DNA of 64,000 nt from Euphorbia lathyris (GCF_963576675.1 NC_088913.1:18364001-18428000); one strand, 5' to 3'. Positions 1 to 11,629 are shown, counted from the stretch's first letter. The notes: generated from the letters alone by a model not told the origin. Made by a program: numbers and translations.

Positions 1-1381
1 ATCAACGATTTGTATGCACAATTGGTTGAAAGTGTCCACATACTCCTGAAGGGGTTCATTCGCCTTCTGCTTTAACTCAAAAAGCTTTCCAGATTTCACC
101 ACTGCAGGAATACAACCGGCGAATTTAGCACAAAATTCTCTGCTCAATTGATCGAAGCTGTTTATCGAGCCCAGAGGTAGAGATTGAAACCACAAATAGG
201 CTGGGACCCCCAGCGTGGTGATAAACATTTTACAGAGCACGGGCTCGGTGGCTCGGTTGAGCCTGGCCAGTATTCGATACTTTCGAACGTGAGCTTCTGG
301 ATTATCTTTGCCTGTGTATATTGCGAGATTGGGAATCTTAAAAGCTCTTTCTGTCTCCTCCGCCTCAATCCAAGCTGCAAAAGGCGAATCTCTATTGGCG
401 AACGGGTTGTGTCTGGCATTTTCTTCATTCATACGGAGCACCAGGGCCCTTACTCTATCATCAAAATTTTCCGGATCCGCCCTGGGACGGCCTCTTCATG
501 GTGATCTGCTTGGAGAAGAAGAAGAAGAAGAAGAACTTGAATCAGACGATGGATCTGATGGCGAACATCTTCCTTCATTACCGCGTCCACTTCCTCCTCC
601 GCCTCCTCCTCCACCACCACCTCTCCCTCCATTTCCTCCACCTGGGGGAGTCGGACCACTTCCTGCCCCTCTGGCCTCCTGACGGGATGTGTCCAACAGT
701 TCCTGAAGGCGGCGGTGGTGGTGGTCCACTTACATGGGATGCCTTTTCTGGCCTTTTACTTCGCCTACGGCCAGTAGATGGGGGCGATCTGCCACGACGG
801 GAGGATCTTGCTCATCGGGGCGAAGGTGACCTTATCCGCTTATCTTTCTCCTTTCTATGCTTCTTGCGAGTTGGCCCTTTAGATCCGCCAAGGGATAAAT
901 TCGTTCGTGGACGCCTGGGTATATCGGACCCACCAAGATTCAACCCCGGACCCCCAGATCCGCCAGGAAGGGTCGTATCATTTCTTTGACTTCCTTCACC
1001 AGGGAATAACTCCCGATTAATTGGTCGCTCGCCACCTGATGTCGTGGCAGTTAACATGGAATCCGTGTTATGAGCTTGAAGGAATGAGGAGCTATGGGCA
1101 CCTGGTCCAAGGCCAAAGTTTAACAAAGGCAAAGATGAAACGGTTGAAGTAGACGTCGTGCTCCAACGCTGAGGAAGAGTCATGTATGTTCGAAGGCGAT
1201 TTCCCATCTCAAGTCCATATCGCACCTCGATATCTTATGCACACATATTGATAAAAGCAGCAGTAGGCATGTTATTGTCGACATGCGTTATTGGAGCGGT
1301 TGTATCGGTGTGACCAGCACTAGATGGTGTAACTAACGGTGTTTCAATCCCTGAGGAGGGATTTTCACCTCCGTTGGTCAT
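1..1381 (-). pseudogene. Gypsy gag polyprotein, broken, 3' end off window
   Basis: This is the capsid-like gag gene of element X, which would package the element RNA in cytoplasmic particles. I place the start at the ATG at 1381-1379, about 50 nt after the primer-binding-type sequence. The N-terminal part runs to about 815 with an in-frame TAA at 1237-1235. A basic stretch (RKKHRKEKDKR) precedes a stop at 814-812. The frame then changes into a low-complexity Gly/Ser/Pro/Glu region (about 730-500), with another stop at 498-496. The Retrotrans_gag core lies at about 470-1; short matches include GVPAYLWFQSLPLGSI and FDQLSREFCAKF. At least two frame changes and three stops show a dead copy. Long plus-strand frames here are antisense shadows of the low-complexity stretch. 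Confidence 0.75.
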
Positions 1382-1430
1382 TGCGTTTTCAGCGTGAACG
1401 AAAAAACCCTTTGTTTGATTAAGGATTCCA

Positions 1431-1445
1431 CGTTCACCGCACCAA
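1431..1445 (-). promoter_or_regulatory. Primer-binding-type site of element X
   Basis: On the minus strand the sequence TTGGTGCGGTGAACG follows directly after the LTR end. A similar sequence lies at the same place in element Z (55583-55568). Position and conservation between the two elements support a primer binding site. I cannot name the tRNA with certainty. Confidence 0.5.
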
Positions 1446-1940
1446 TGTTAACTTGAGGAAAAATCATTGATCGGAGCACTTCCCTGTGAGGTGCCGTTGG
1501 GATCGGCCGGGGACACTCTGATGCCAAAGTCAGTAAGATGGATCAAGGAAACCAACGGAATTGACAAGAATGGTGAGAATGTGTGTGTACCTTGATAACC
1601 TAGGGGATCTGGCTATATATAGCTGGGAAGTTGTAACCTTCAGGTAACTAGAAAGTCTCCATTAATGCCTCATTAATGGCGGTTACGGGTTATTCTGAAC
1701 CTGGCGGATTAGCTAATTAGTAACTCATTAATGATCTTTTATGGCCGAGTCGGCGGCCAGCCGTTATAGAGGCGAATGGAGAGATTCGCCTTATAGGTCC
1801 GCCAGCGGATCTCTCTGAGCTGATCTGGGGAGATCCGCCAACCAGCTTCCTTTTGGAGACCACTACGCGGCGTACTTTGAGGTGAATATCCCTTTTGGTC
1901 CTCAGGATAATATCTCAATGTTATCATGTACATATGCACA
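1446..1940 (-). repeat. 5' LTR of Gypsy element X
   Basis: The inner border begins TGTTAACTTGAGG on the plus strand, directly next to the primer-binding-type site. A TATA box (TATATATAG read on minus) lies at about 1621-1612. The LTR carries two perfect hairpins: 1771-1777 with 1784-1790 (7 bp) and 1805-1813 with 1830-1838 (9 bp), both built on GGCGAAT or GCGGATC. The outer end is set at the CA near 1940 and is not proven. Confidence 0.55.
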
Positions 1941-2500
1941 ACTATCCAGTTGGCCCTTGTCCGAGCTGAATTAGTACCTAGCTCTTGAGGGCATCATTCT
2001 AAAATAGCCAAAATGAATTACGCTTCTTGAACTAGTTAAGGGTATTGAGGATAACGTTTCGAGAAAAAAACATATTTTTCACGTAGAGAGTCTCACGCTT
2101 GGAAAATGTGAGATTTTCCTTTTTTCCATCTCTTGGTCATAAAGCACACATGGTATGAAAAATATGTGTTATGGTGTTCTAATCTTTCCATCAAAAGAAA
2201 GTGCGTGTCTATGCTCAAAACAACACCATACGAAGGTTTCAGTTCTGATGTATCATACCATCTAACATTAGTCTATCTCATTATAGGACTACCTTCGTCT
2301 ATCTAAGACAGAAGATTTCATTCAAGCAACTCTGATTGAAATCTCATATTACAAATAATCTTTTATATACATATTTATCCACTCGTGTGTATATTTCCAT
2401 CCTACAAGCTAATGAACCTATATCCATTATTACTAAAAGACGACATCAATTATTGAGCAAGTTCTCATTTTCTCAAAAATTCGCTTCATTCTAATCTTTA
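1941..2500. other. No gene recognised (1941-2500)
   Basis: AT-rich sequence between the LTR of element X and the decayed reverse transcriptase of element Y. I see no open frame, terminal repeat or RNA gene. It may be the eroded continuation of element Y. Confidence 0.5.
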
Positions 2501-3309
2501 TCAACATACACTGAAAAAGTGTTTCCATCCTTTATTTCATAGATTTTGTTCATCATCCTTTGGTACGTTGCTCCAGCATTCTTTAATCCAAAAGGCATGA
2601 CCTTAAAATAATACGTGGCCTAATGGGTGACAAAGGAGGTCTTGATTTGGTCTTTTGGTTTCATTCATATCTGATGGTAACTTGACTTAACATTCGTAAA
2701 AGAATATACTTCATAACAGGCGGTTCCATCTATCAGAATGTCAATATAAAGAAAAAGATAGTTATCTTTTGGACACGCTTTATTGAGATCAGTAAAGTCG
2801 ACGCATATTCGATATGATCCGTCTGGTTTCTTCATGAGGACGACATTGGCTAACCATTGGGTGTATATTATCTCCTCAATGGCATCCGCCTTTTTCAGCT
2901 TCACTATCTCTTCTCCAATAGCTTTCTGTCTTTCGGGTCTATGGTTTCGTTTTTTCTGTGCTACCGGTGTTGCATTTTCAGCCATGTTTAACTTGTGAGT
3001 TATAAAATCTGGGCTTACTCCATTTAGGACTTCATCTTCCCATGCAAAGACACCTTTGCATTCGGTTAGAACCTTAGTGATGGCTTCTTTTATCTCAGGC
3101 TTTAACCTTTTAGCGATCTTCACTTTCTTCCTAGTGGCTATGATCAGCAGTTCTATTTCTCCAAGTGTCGTGGTAATCGATTCATCTTCCTTTTCTTCCT
3201 CTTTTCCTTGTGGCCGTATCAACAATGATGCAGAGTAAGTCTCTTGTGCCACTTTTTGGTTTCCTTTCATCATAACTCCACCCTTACCAGTGGGGATATA
3301 AATCGCCAA
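2500..3309 (-). pseudogene. Gypsy reverse transcriptase remnant (element Y)
   Basis: The minus strand encodes the N-terminal half of a Ty3/Gypsy reverse transcriptase. Visible motifs are WLANVVLMKKPDGSYRICVD (about 2860-2800), FTDLNKACPKDN and the degraded strand FTNVKSSYHQI ending near 2665. After a stop the frame can be followed through VMPFGLKNAGATYQRM (about 2610-2560) to a damaged active site at about 2515, where YVDK stands in place of YVDD. RNase H and integrase are not seen further on. The order gag, protease, RT on one strand fits a single decayed element. Confidence 0.7.
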
Positions 3310-3384
3310 ATGTCGGATGGAGACTAAGGAATGGCCTCCCTAGGACGACATTATAGGCCAATTGCCCATCCATGATGGATAATT

Positions 3385-3609
3385 CTAGATGACTTTTCCA
3401 AGTCTGGTTGCATCTTCTTTCTCGCATTCCAACATTACTTGACCATTGGTTTGTATCATGTGTCCAGCCACTCCTAATATTTCTATGAATGTTGGGTCAA
3501 TTCGTATCGGATCTACCTTTAATTTGGTGAATGCTCCCCTACTGATAACATTACAAGAACTTCTAGTGTCAACCATTACTTGCTTCATATCCCATCCTTC
3601 AATGGTCAT
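3385..3609 (-). pseudogene. Gypsy aspartic protease remnant (element Y)
   Basis: This 74-residue minus-strand frame has the shape of a retropepsin-like domain: VMVDTRSSCNVISRGAF, then a hydrophobic segment EILGVAGHMIQTNGQ. The catalytic triad that should read DTGSS reads DTRSS, so a key glycine is lost and the protease would be inactive. It lies between the gag fragments (3669 and above) and the RT remnant (3309 and below), the normal order for a Gypsy polyprotein. Confidence 0.65.
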
Positions 3610-3668
3610 GGCTATTACTAAAGCATCCTGATTTGGTGAATGGATGGTTAAGAGAATCTTTACTATCG

Positions 3669-4830
3669 TCAGTCCACAAAGATATCTTGGTTCTTTTGAC
3701 TAGAGGATGATATCCTGGTCTGACAGCTATGGCATTTATGACGTCTTTTGACTTCTTTTTTTGGATCTGACTTTTGATTGCCTTCTTTTGATTCTTGGAG
3801 ATTTTGGATGAACCTCTCTAGCTTGCCTCTTTCTATCAACTTTTCTATTTCTTTTGACAACTCCCAGCAAACTTTTGTATCGTGGCCATTGATTATATGA
3901 AATCGACAGTAAGCTTTGGAGTTTCGCCAAAATTCTCCCCACCCTTGATGACGAGATATTAGATGTACCATTTATATAAGCTTTTCTCGATCCACATGAG
4001 GATCTCCCTCTTTGGAGTATTCAAAGGAGTGTATGTTGGTCGTTCTCGGGTGTTTTGTTTGTTCTTCGGAGGCGTATCTCGAGGGACTTCTTTCCCTTTA
4101 TTCTTACCCTTTCGGTTTTTCAACATTACTCTCCTTTCTCTTTTTACACCGTCTAAATCCATGAATTTTTTGGACATGTCGATCAGCTCCATGGGAGTTT
4201 TAGGGAGATTTGTGACTAGATCTTCTCTTAATCTTTCACATATGTTATTTTGGATCACAACTTCTATGGTGGTATTAATTAGTTGAATTTATCAATATAT
4301 TCCCTTAAAGTGATAATCTTCCCCTTATACCAAGTCATACAAGCTTCTGCAGGCCACCGTCAGAGGAATACATTTAGCAAATTTAGCACAAAATTCACAG
4401 CTTAACTACTCCCAACTATCAATCAAACCTAGCGAAAGAGACTGGAACTAGTCAAATGCAAGCCTCTTGAGGGTTGTTTAGAAGACTCTACGTATGATCC
4501 CTTCATTGGTGTCATAGACATCCATCAATTCTTTATATTGACATGCATGGGCCTCTAGATTTCCCTCCCCCTTGTATTGTGGTAAAGTGTGAGGTTTGAA
4601 TCTTTGATCTTTCTCATAGCTTAAGATCTGCAAAGTAAAGGGTGAATCTCTATATGACAGAGATTGCCTATTGGCCGAGTATTGTATCTAGCTAATGTAT
4701 CCAGCACTCGCCTATTTAGCTCATCTTCCATTCTTCCCATGGTAGTAGGTTGAGGAGTAAAATAGTTGGTAGTTCTACTTCCAGACCCGTCCATCATGGG
4801 TTGGGATTCAATTATGAGGTTAGGATTTGG
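3669..4830 (-). pseudogene. Gypsy gag remnant (element Y)
   Basis: Minus-strand pieces of a Gypsy gag. A basic segment (about 4258-3959, RKGKNKGKEVPRD) is followed by a degraded zinc-knuckle region around 3900-3850 containing NGHDTKVCWELSKEIE. An earlier capsid core at about 4420-4370 reads like SCEFCAKFAKCIPL with stops. N-terminal gag-like sequence with many stops continues to about 4830. At least three frame changes separate the pieces. Confidence 0.6.
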
Positions 4831-5000
4831 ACAGTCCCTATTCTGTGATAATATTTATCATATAACCGAATCCAATTTCCATAACTCTCATGGAATTTCT
4901 GACCTCTCTGTATTTCCAAAGAGCTCTCTTTGGGTAGGTTGATCAATAAACCTAGGTTAACCAATCATTGAGTCGATAGTTCGAGCTATTGGAGGATTCG
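4831..5000. other. Decayed sequence up to the Athila insertion
   Basis: Minus-strand translation gives gag-like but heavily interrupted sequence that cannot be assigned firmly. The Athila element interrupts it: 5001-5005 (TCACT) is repeated at 34681-34685, and the old sequence resumes at 34686. Confidence 0.4.
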
Positions 5001-5242
5001 TCACTTGTTAGGGGCGTTTCGTCCCTATCTTTCAGCGTGGTTTATGGTTTAATTTAAGACTAAATAAACAAGTTTAATTACAAAAATAAGGGTTTTTAAT
5101 AAAATAACGAAATAAAAATAAAATCCGCACTTTCGATTAATTGTCTTTATTTTTTATTAAATTTAGATACTAAAATGTCAAGCTAACTCGGCTCGCGAGA
5201 ATTGTATTTCAGGTACGAGTAAGGAGCAAAATCCCACCGACA

Positions 5243-5712
5243 TACGCGGGGCGTATAAACCTCCACGCGGGGCGTGATATCTAGTCAGAACTGATTGCCC
5301 AGTCCACAGGCACCACGTGGGACTCACCCACTGATACGCGAGGCGTATGAACCACCACGCGGGGCGTATATGCAATAATACACTCAATCATGAAGGTCAG
5401 ACTGCATGGTCTCCCAAGTCAACAGGCTCAACTCTGGTCTCCCAAGTCAACAGGCTCTACGCGGGGCGTATATGGAAATTCTTCAATCTAAAAGATCCAG
5501 AGACTCATATACGTGGGGCGTTCTCCAGGCTAAGCGTGGCGCAAAAGACTTAATTCAAGCTACTAAATCTCAGGAGCTCAACCACGCGGGGCGTACCCTA
5601 GTCTACGCGAGGCGTGGTTGAGACAACAAGATCTGAATTTGGTCCACATGCAGGAGATTATTGACGGAATGGGTCAATACGCGGGGCGTTCTCAACCCTA
5701 TGCGGGCCGTGT
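5243..5712 (+). repeat. Cluster of ACGCGGGGCGT motifs in the Athila 5' LTR
   Basis: Six exact copies of ACGCGGGGCG and about six variants (for example ACGCGAGGCGT, ACGTGGGGCGT, GCGTGGCGC) occur in direct orientation at irregular spacing in 470 bp. Most variants differ by CpG transitions. The 3' LTR carries the same set at 33179-33647. Confidence 0.85.
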
Positions 5713-5789
5713 CATGGGAAAACTGCAGAAATAATGTATCTCCATGCTTGTATCTTGTGAATTTACAATTTTACCCCTAGCTTGATGTG

Positions 5790-5797
5790 TATAAATA
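5790..5797 (+). promoter_or_regulatory. TATA box of the Athila 5' LTR
   Basis: TATAAATA followed by a short AT-to-mixed transition, just downstream of the motif cluster and in the expected U3 position. The identical box lies in the 3' LTR at about 33725-33732. Confidence 0.55.
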
Positions 5798-6477
5798 AGG
5801 GTGATTAGCACTCATTTAGACATTCAGATTTTACATAGCAAAACTCTATCACCTTGAGAGCTTGTTGGTGTATTTCGTTACTCCGTGAAAGTTCCGTTCC
5901 ATCCTCGTTCACCAAGCTCGAGAGTTCCACTTCCAAGACCTAAGAGACGGCCTTGAGTCCGGTTAGCAAGTTCCGAGGGCTGATTCTTCCCTTTTCACTT
6001 GCTAATTAGCTTGTACTCTTCCTATGTACTAGGCTTGGTTGTATTCCGTATTCACGTTTTCCATATTTATAATTTATGACTTACAATCTCTATTTCTCTA
6101 TATGTGTTGATGCTTGCTACTTGTTTTGATATTCGTAATTGATTATTGTGTAGGGGAACACGATTTCCGACGCCATTCGGGCTATCTTTAGGGATTCATA
6201 TAGGTGTTGCCTTACCGGAAGTGACACACCGGAAATCGTAGGAATTGACAAGCCACGGAACTTACGGGCCCTAGTTTCTAATCCCCAGCTTTAGACACGC
6301 CTTGACTAGGAACCACGTAGTCTAAGTACTTCACGGGTCGGTTACACTACACGTAGTCGTCATTGCAAGAGTAAATCATTAACCGTATATATTTGGAGTC
6401 ATTGTTTATCATACTTATAACTTATCACCATCCATATCACTTCGTAGAGTTTTCGTTATATAAATCTGTCTCACCCG

Positions 6478-7808
6478 TGTTGGTCCCTTATAACGTAACA
6501 AGTTAGTTCCAAGGGGGGGGATAGGAACTATTTAAAATTTAAGTACGTTAAGGCTGACTTCTTTTTCTTTGAAAAAGGATTACACAGCGCGCTGAGTAAA
6601 TAAGACACTAGCTTAGTCAACTGTGACTAAGTCAGCTTCTTTCGTTGAGTCAGGAGATAGCACTTTGAGTCTATTCCTGAACTCAGATACTCAATACACA
6701 CAACTCAGCGTGACCTCTTTACTTGGTCAGTTTTGTTTAAGCAAGCAATATATATATGAAGGAGTTTAAGGTTAGAAAGATGTTACTCAGCAGATTTATC
6801 CAGGTTCGGCCTCCAAGCCTACGTCCTGTCCCCGGAACACGTTCCGAGCTTTCGAATTCTCTATTAAGCTCTTTAACGGTAGAGCATCAAACCTTTTACA
6901 ACTTAGAAGCTGAGTATAACAAGAGTACCTTCCTCTATACCTCTACTCACTTCTAATCTCTCGCTGAGTACTATAAGCGAGTACTCAGCCTCTCCTTTCT
7001 AATCTCTAGAAATGATAAAGATTTGTCCTAAACAACAATTGCTAAGACACCTTAGATGATTTCATAATCACTCTAGACTTTTACACGAAAGATATATAAT
7101 TTGGTGTAAGAATTTGCTTTGCTTTTCTTCACAGAACTTGAGTAGAATTTTGGTCAGCGTAATGGCTTGATAATGTTCTGTGTTGAATGAAGCAACTGAA
7201 GGGCACTATTTATAGAGACGTCTGAGACATCAGTCATTTCGAATTTTGAAATAACTGTTGGAGGGAAACGGCTTCATGTCGTTGTCACTCAGTCTTGCTC
7301 AGAGCTCTCGGCCAATCAGATTTGAGTATCTTCTGTCCTCGGTCAGCTTTTAGTCAGTTTGGCAGAATGTCTCTCCATTTATGGTAAGGTCAACTAGACA
7401 GCGTCCTGTGTCTTCTGAACTTTACCCAAAGTGGAAACACTTTGTCTGGAAGTTGTTCTTGCTCAGCTGCTGTCTTGTACTCTTTGTCGATTCAACTCAG
7501 CTGCTTCATTCCGAAGTTGTTTAATGAAGGTCTTCTAGATCCTTCTTCCACTGAGTTGCGTTTTGTTCATAACGACAGCGTTTTGCACACGTGGGCCGAG
7601 TTGTCTTGATCTGTTTGACTTGGGCTTTGACTTCCGTTTTGGGCTTTAAGCCTTTTAGTCTTTATGTCTTATAAACAATTTAACTCAACATTGAACAAAC
7701 ACATTAGTGTAATAAATTAAAGCATTTAAACTTAGTGTGTTAAAAATATATTTAATTTATCTTAAATAATTTTGTCAAATCAAAATCATGTGGAAAGGTG
7801 TTTCAACA
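6478..7808 (-). repeat. Sirevirus 3' LTR
   Basis: 1331 bp, TGTTGGTCCC to TTTCAACA as written on the plus strand, the same length as its partner at 16568-17898. The TATA box on the minus strand is at 7214-7206. The LTR is unusually rich in CTCAG, GTCAGC and TGAGT pentamers and hexamers. Confidence 0.93.
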
Positions 7809-7910
7809 AACTCCCCCATTTTGATGTTGGCAAAACTATTCAGCGAGGAACTCAGTGTTGAGCTCCCCCATGATAGTTGACCTATTATTGCTTTGCAGAC
7901 TCCCCCGTCA
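7809..7910 (-). promoter_or_regulatory. Multiple polypurine tracts of the Sirevirus
   Basis: Directly inside the 3' LTR the minus strand shows three GGGGGAG tracts (plus-strand CTCCCCC at 7811-7817, 7863-7869 and 7900-7906). The one touching the LTR would prime plus-strand DNA synthesis. Repeated PPTs are a known signature of Sireviruses. Confidence 0.75.
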
Positions 7911-8338
7911 GGGTTGAGCTGCTGACTTAGTTTTACTCAAGGTTTAATCGAGTAAGTCTAAGGTCAGTTTTCAGATATAGGTCAGCTCATGGAACATATT
8001 CTATTTTACTCAGTATTAAGCGGAAGGTTTAACATTCAGAGTGCACTGAGTAATCATTTTGTTCAATGGGTCTTATGAGACAGTGTTTTATAATCATACA
8101 AGACAATGTCAAACATTTAATCAGCATAAGATACAATCAACAAGTATTATGGTCAGTAAACTCAATTGATGTATTTGAAGATACATAATAACATAATACT
8201 CAGCATCGTATGAAATAACTCAAGTTAGGATAAAAGATGCAAGTATTGTATTGAAGTAAAGTAGTCAGCATACATAGCAAAAGATGAGCATAAAAGAACA
8301 TAGAGACTACAGACTACAAAAACTAAGCTAGCCCATTT
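7911..8338. other. Sirevirus 3' non-coding spacer
   Basis: About 430 bp between the third ORF and the polypurine tracts. No frame is seen. It is rich in ACTCAG and GTCAGC repeats like the LTR. Confidence 0.5.
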
Positions 8339-11139
8339 CTACTTCTTTTTCTTTTGCTTAGACTGACTGCTTCTAAGAGCCTCTTGCTGAGTTCTAGCTT
8401 GTTCTTTCTCCCCCGTTTTGTCAGCATCAGGTGGAGGAGGAATTCTAAAGGAGTCGGTTAAGACTGCAGTGGTCAGCACGCCGGACAGCTCCTTAAGTTT
8501 ATCGGCACTCTCATTGATACCGTCGAAAACAATAACTCCTTCATCCAAGACATCTTTAGGTATACCTAGTTCAGCGGCGCAGAGTAAGCTCAGGATGTAG
8601 GTAGGCTTGAGACTTACCTACCCAAGTAATTGTATCTGACTGCGCAGCAAAAACTTGATGAAAGGTCTTTAGCAGTGCTGAGTCATAATATTGACGCTGG
8701 ATATTGTTATGACACACATGAGTGAAGATCCTTTGAGAGTTGACCAATATCTCATTCTGCTTCATCTGGTCAGTGTCCATCTCTTGCTTATTCAAGTTCA
8801 GTAGACGAACTGCTTCGCTAATTTGCTCCACCAAGCATTGAGAGTAGGAGGCCAGCTGATTGTTGGTCTTGGTTTGCTCAGTGTGAAGCTGGGCAAAGAG
8901 CATTTTAACTTCATCATAAGTTGCATACTGAGTATTCGCAGCTGACAAGGTCTGGAATTGGCCTTGAAGAGTGTTAAGATGTTGAACCGTTGTTAGTTGA
9001 AGCTCCGCCAGTTTCGTTATTGAGTCCTGCTTGGGCTGTTGTGATTGAATTGAGATCATATCACTTAGCAAATCCTTCAGTCCTTTAACCTCAGTTAAGA
9101 GCTGAGAGACTTGGGACAGCTGAGTTGATGTATTGCCACTTGACCCAGCAGTAGGTTCAGCAGTTTGATGAATGTCCTTAATTAATGACTGCACCGAGGT
9201 GATGAGTTTTCTGCCAGACTCGGTGGCATGCAGATAGCTTAGGGATCCTTCATCGTGTTGCCTTGTTTCCTTAGTATGACCACTTTGTGGAGGAGTCAGA
9301 GTTATGACGTGGTCAGTGACTGGGATGGAGTTTTCAGTCTGCACTTGGTGTTCTGGAAGAGATGGTTAATCGGCAGGAATTATGGTTGGTGAAGTAGTAA
9401 CCCTAATAGATTCAGTGCTGATGGGGGCAGGAATGTTCTGAGTCAGCACAGTGCTTGAGGCAGCAACATTGACGAGAACTTGCTCGATTTGGCTAGTGGA
9501 GTTGGCGGAAGCATTCAAGTCGGCTTGTTCCTTTTGTGAAGAAACAGAGGCTTGCTTTTCAAGAGAAGTTTGTTGAGAAGAAGGGGCTTGCTTACTGAAA
9601 AACTTTAGCTTCAGAGAAGAAGGATCTTTAGTCGGCTTTTGAACAGGGAGGTCAATGACCGTTTTCTGACTTGCCTTTACTAATCTTCTTCTGCGAGGAG
9701 GAGTGGGATCAGCTTGGATAGATTCTCCTGAGTGAGAAGGAGAAGTCTCTTCTTGATCAGCATTGGGCTGATTATCTTGTACTTGTACTTTATCTGCATC
9801 CAACTCAGTGTTAGTTGGGTCAGCAGCTTCCTCTTCACTTGCTGTCTCCTCAGCGTCATCCTGATCGCTGTCTTCTTCTTCTTTTTCTTCTTCCTCATCA
9901 TCGTGATCTAAGTTATCTAGTTCTTCTTCCACCTGAGTGATGAAGTGATCATCCAGTTCCACATCATCTTCTTAATGCTCAGCTTCAGTTCCTTGACATT
10001 GTGTGAAGTGAGAATCACCAGGAACAATGATGTTAGTGGGGATAGCATCAATTGGGGTCAGCTCTGAAGACTTCTTCTTCTTCAGAGGTTGCTCAACTTC
10101 CAGTCTTTCCTCTGTATCAGGCTCATCTTGCCTGCTTCTCTTCTCAGCTGACTTAGGTCTCTCCTGACCTTTTTGAGCACCTGACTTTAGCTTCTTGGCC
10201 TGAGGCTCAGCCTTCTTTAAAGGAGTCCCAACAGCTTTCCTTTTTCTGGCAGCTGGAGCCTTTGTCCTTTTCCCCTTCTTTAAGACAGTTGTCTCCTCAT
10301 CAGCCTCATCAGCAGTTGTGATCTCAGATCATTGGGCCTCAGTTTCCTCGAACAGGTCAACCTGATGGTCTTTGAGGATTCTGGTTATGAGTGAGCCCAG
10401 CCTAAGAGTTCCTGTGATCCTCTGGAAGCTAGCGATTAGGAAAACTGGCATATTGATGGGCTTGTAGGTCAGCATATGCCATATGAAGCATTGCTCGAAA
10501 TTGGTCGCTGAGCTAGTGCAATTAATCTTGGGGGTAGATGTAATTGGTCAGCAGATAGTGTGCCATCTTTTGGTGCTGGCCCATTGATGAACTTGAGATT
10601 TCTCCAGAATGGCCAGGGGGTTTGCAGAAGGTGGCTACATACCCAGTTCCTTCATGATCACCAGTTCTCCTCATCTTTGTTCCTTCATTTTTCAATTTAA
10701 GCAAATTGGCAAGGTAGGTAGGGTTGATGAAGATTGTTTTCTCCTTTACCACGGTTACTAGGTAGTCCTGGTTATCGTTAGCAACCCGTAAGTTGTGGTA
10801 GAATTCCCTTACTAGGTCAGGGTAAGTGGGATCTCTAATGGAGAATAGCTCGGTCCAGCCATTCTTTGATATCCATTCACAGAATGGTTGCTCGGTGGTT
10901 ACGAAGGCCTCGGAGAACCATCGTGAGAAGTCTATCTTCCACTCTCTGACGTCCTCGAAAACCTTAGTATAGGTTCTTACTTTGGTCGGCTTGCCTTTGG
11001 ATGAGGTAGCTTGGCCAGCTTTCCCTTTACTCGGTGTAGTGGCTTTCGTCGTTTCAGGCATAGTAATATGCTTAGAAGGTTCATCGGAACTGGTCTTAGG
11101 GTGACCGGCACCGGAGATGTTCACGGAAACCTTAGTCAT
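8339..11139 (-). pseudogene. Sirevirus third ORF (env position), broken
   Basis: A long extra ORF follows pol. I choose the ATG at 11139. The N-terminal part (to about 10525) contains a globular region with NGWTELF, YPDLVREFYHNL and TIFINPTYLANLL, resembling the family called putative plant transposon protein (PF20167, from memory). After a frameshift in a run of five G (near 10527) come basic, nuclear-signal-like patches (KKGKRTKAPAARKRK and a KKKK run), then a strongly acidic stretch near 9900, then a helical, Gln-rich coiled-coil-like part (9340-8600). Stops lie near 10330 and 9973 and at 9368-9366, and a second frame change lies near 8600. The total would be about 930 codons. I see no signal peptide or transmembrane helix, so env is only a position label. 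Confidence 0.7.
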
Positions 11140-11629
11140 AGCTTTAGAGAGAGATTAGGGAGTTTTTTTTTAGAGTTTTTAGAGAGAGAATGCTTATGCC
11201 AGAGGATTTGGTAAGTGTAAAGAGATAACAATGGGTATTTGCCCATTATTTATAGCGGTGAAAAGTGGATCTTATCGAATCCATGTGTCAGTTTTGCCTT
11301 GGGATTGTCAACTGACAATGATCCTGGCTTTTATGACACATTCGGCGCATACGTCATCCTAGGTGGCTATTCGCGTGCTCTAGCATTAAATGCAACGGAT
11401 CTTATACTCAGCGTTTAGAATACTAAGCGTTTTATATTCTGAGTGGTTAGTTTTATACAAATGGATGATTTCTCAGTTTGAGATAACTACTCGGTGACAA
11501 TTGTTTGTTCAGTATGTGATATTCATTCATTTAGCATTAATCACTCAGCATACATCTATTCACTTAGTAAATAATAGATCACTCAGCATGTTAATTCACT
11601 CAGCATGAATATATATTAAGAGCTGAAAT
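11140..11629. other. Spacer between Sirevirus third ORF and pol
   Basis: Non-coding sequence of about 490 bp. A TATTTATA-like stretch read on minus (11253-11246) could be an internal promoter for the third ORF, but this is weak. ACTCAG-type repeats are frequent. Confidence 0.4.

Larger units (their letters stand above)
1..1940 (-). mobile_element. Gypsy LTR retrotransposon X, 5' part
   Basis: Read on the minus strand, the order is LTR (about 1940 down to 1446), a primer-binding-type sequence (1445-1431) and a gag reading frame starting at 1381 that leaves the window at base 1. The rest of the element lies outside. The gag core resembles the Retrotrans_gag domain of Ty3/Gypsy elements. The frame is broken by stops and frame changes, so this is an old copy. 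The outer LTR border is an estimate because the partner LTR is not in the window. Confidence 0.75.
5006..6477 (+). repeat. Athila 5' LTR, first segment
   Basis: First 1472 bp of the 5' LTR, split by the Sirevirus. It matches 32941-34412 nearly base for base. It contains the ACGCGGGGCGT motif cluster (5243-5712) and a TATA box at 5790-5797. The first five bases of its neighbour segment (ACCCG) are the target duplication of the Sirevirus. Confidence 0.93.

Noticed and set aside
308..729. Overlapping frames rich in Pro, Gly, Ser or Glu on both strands
   Set aside because: They come from a low-complexity part of the Gypsy X gag; only the minus-strand gag reading has family support.
1..5000. Treating Gypsy fragments X and Y as one element
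   Set aside because: An LTR and primer-type site lie between them at 1431-1940, and both have gag on the same strand, so two elements are needed.
8339..11139. A true envelope protein in the Sirevirus
   Set aside because: No signal peptide, transmembrane segment or cleavage-like site is visible; the domain resembles a plant transposon protein family.
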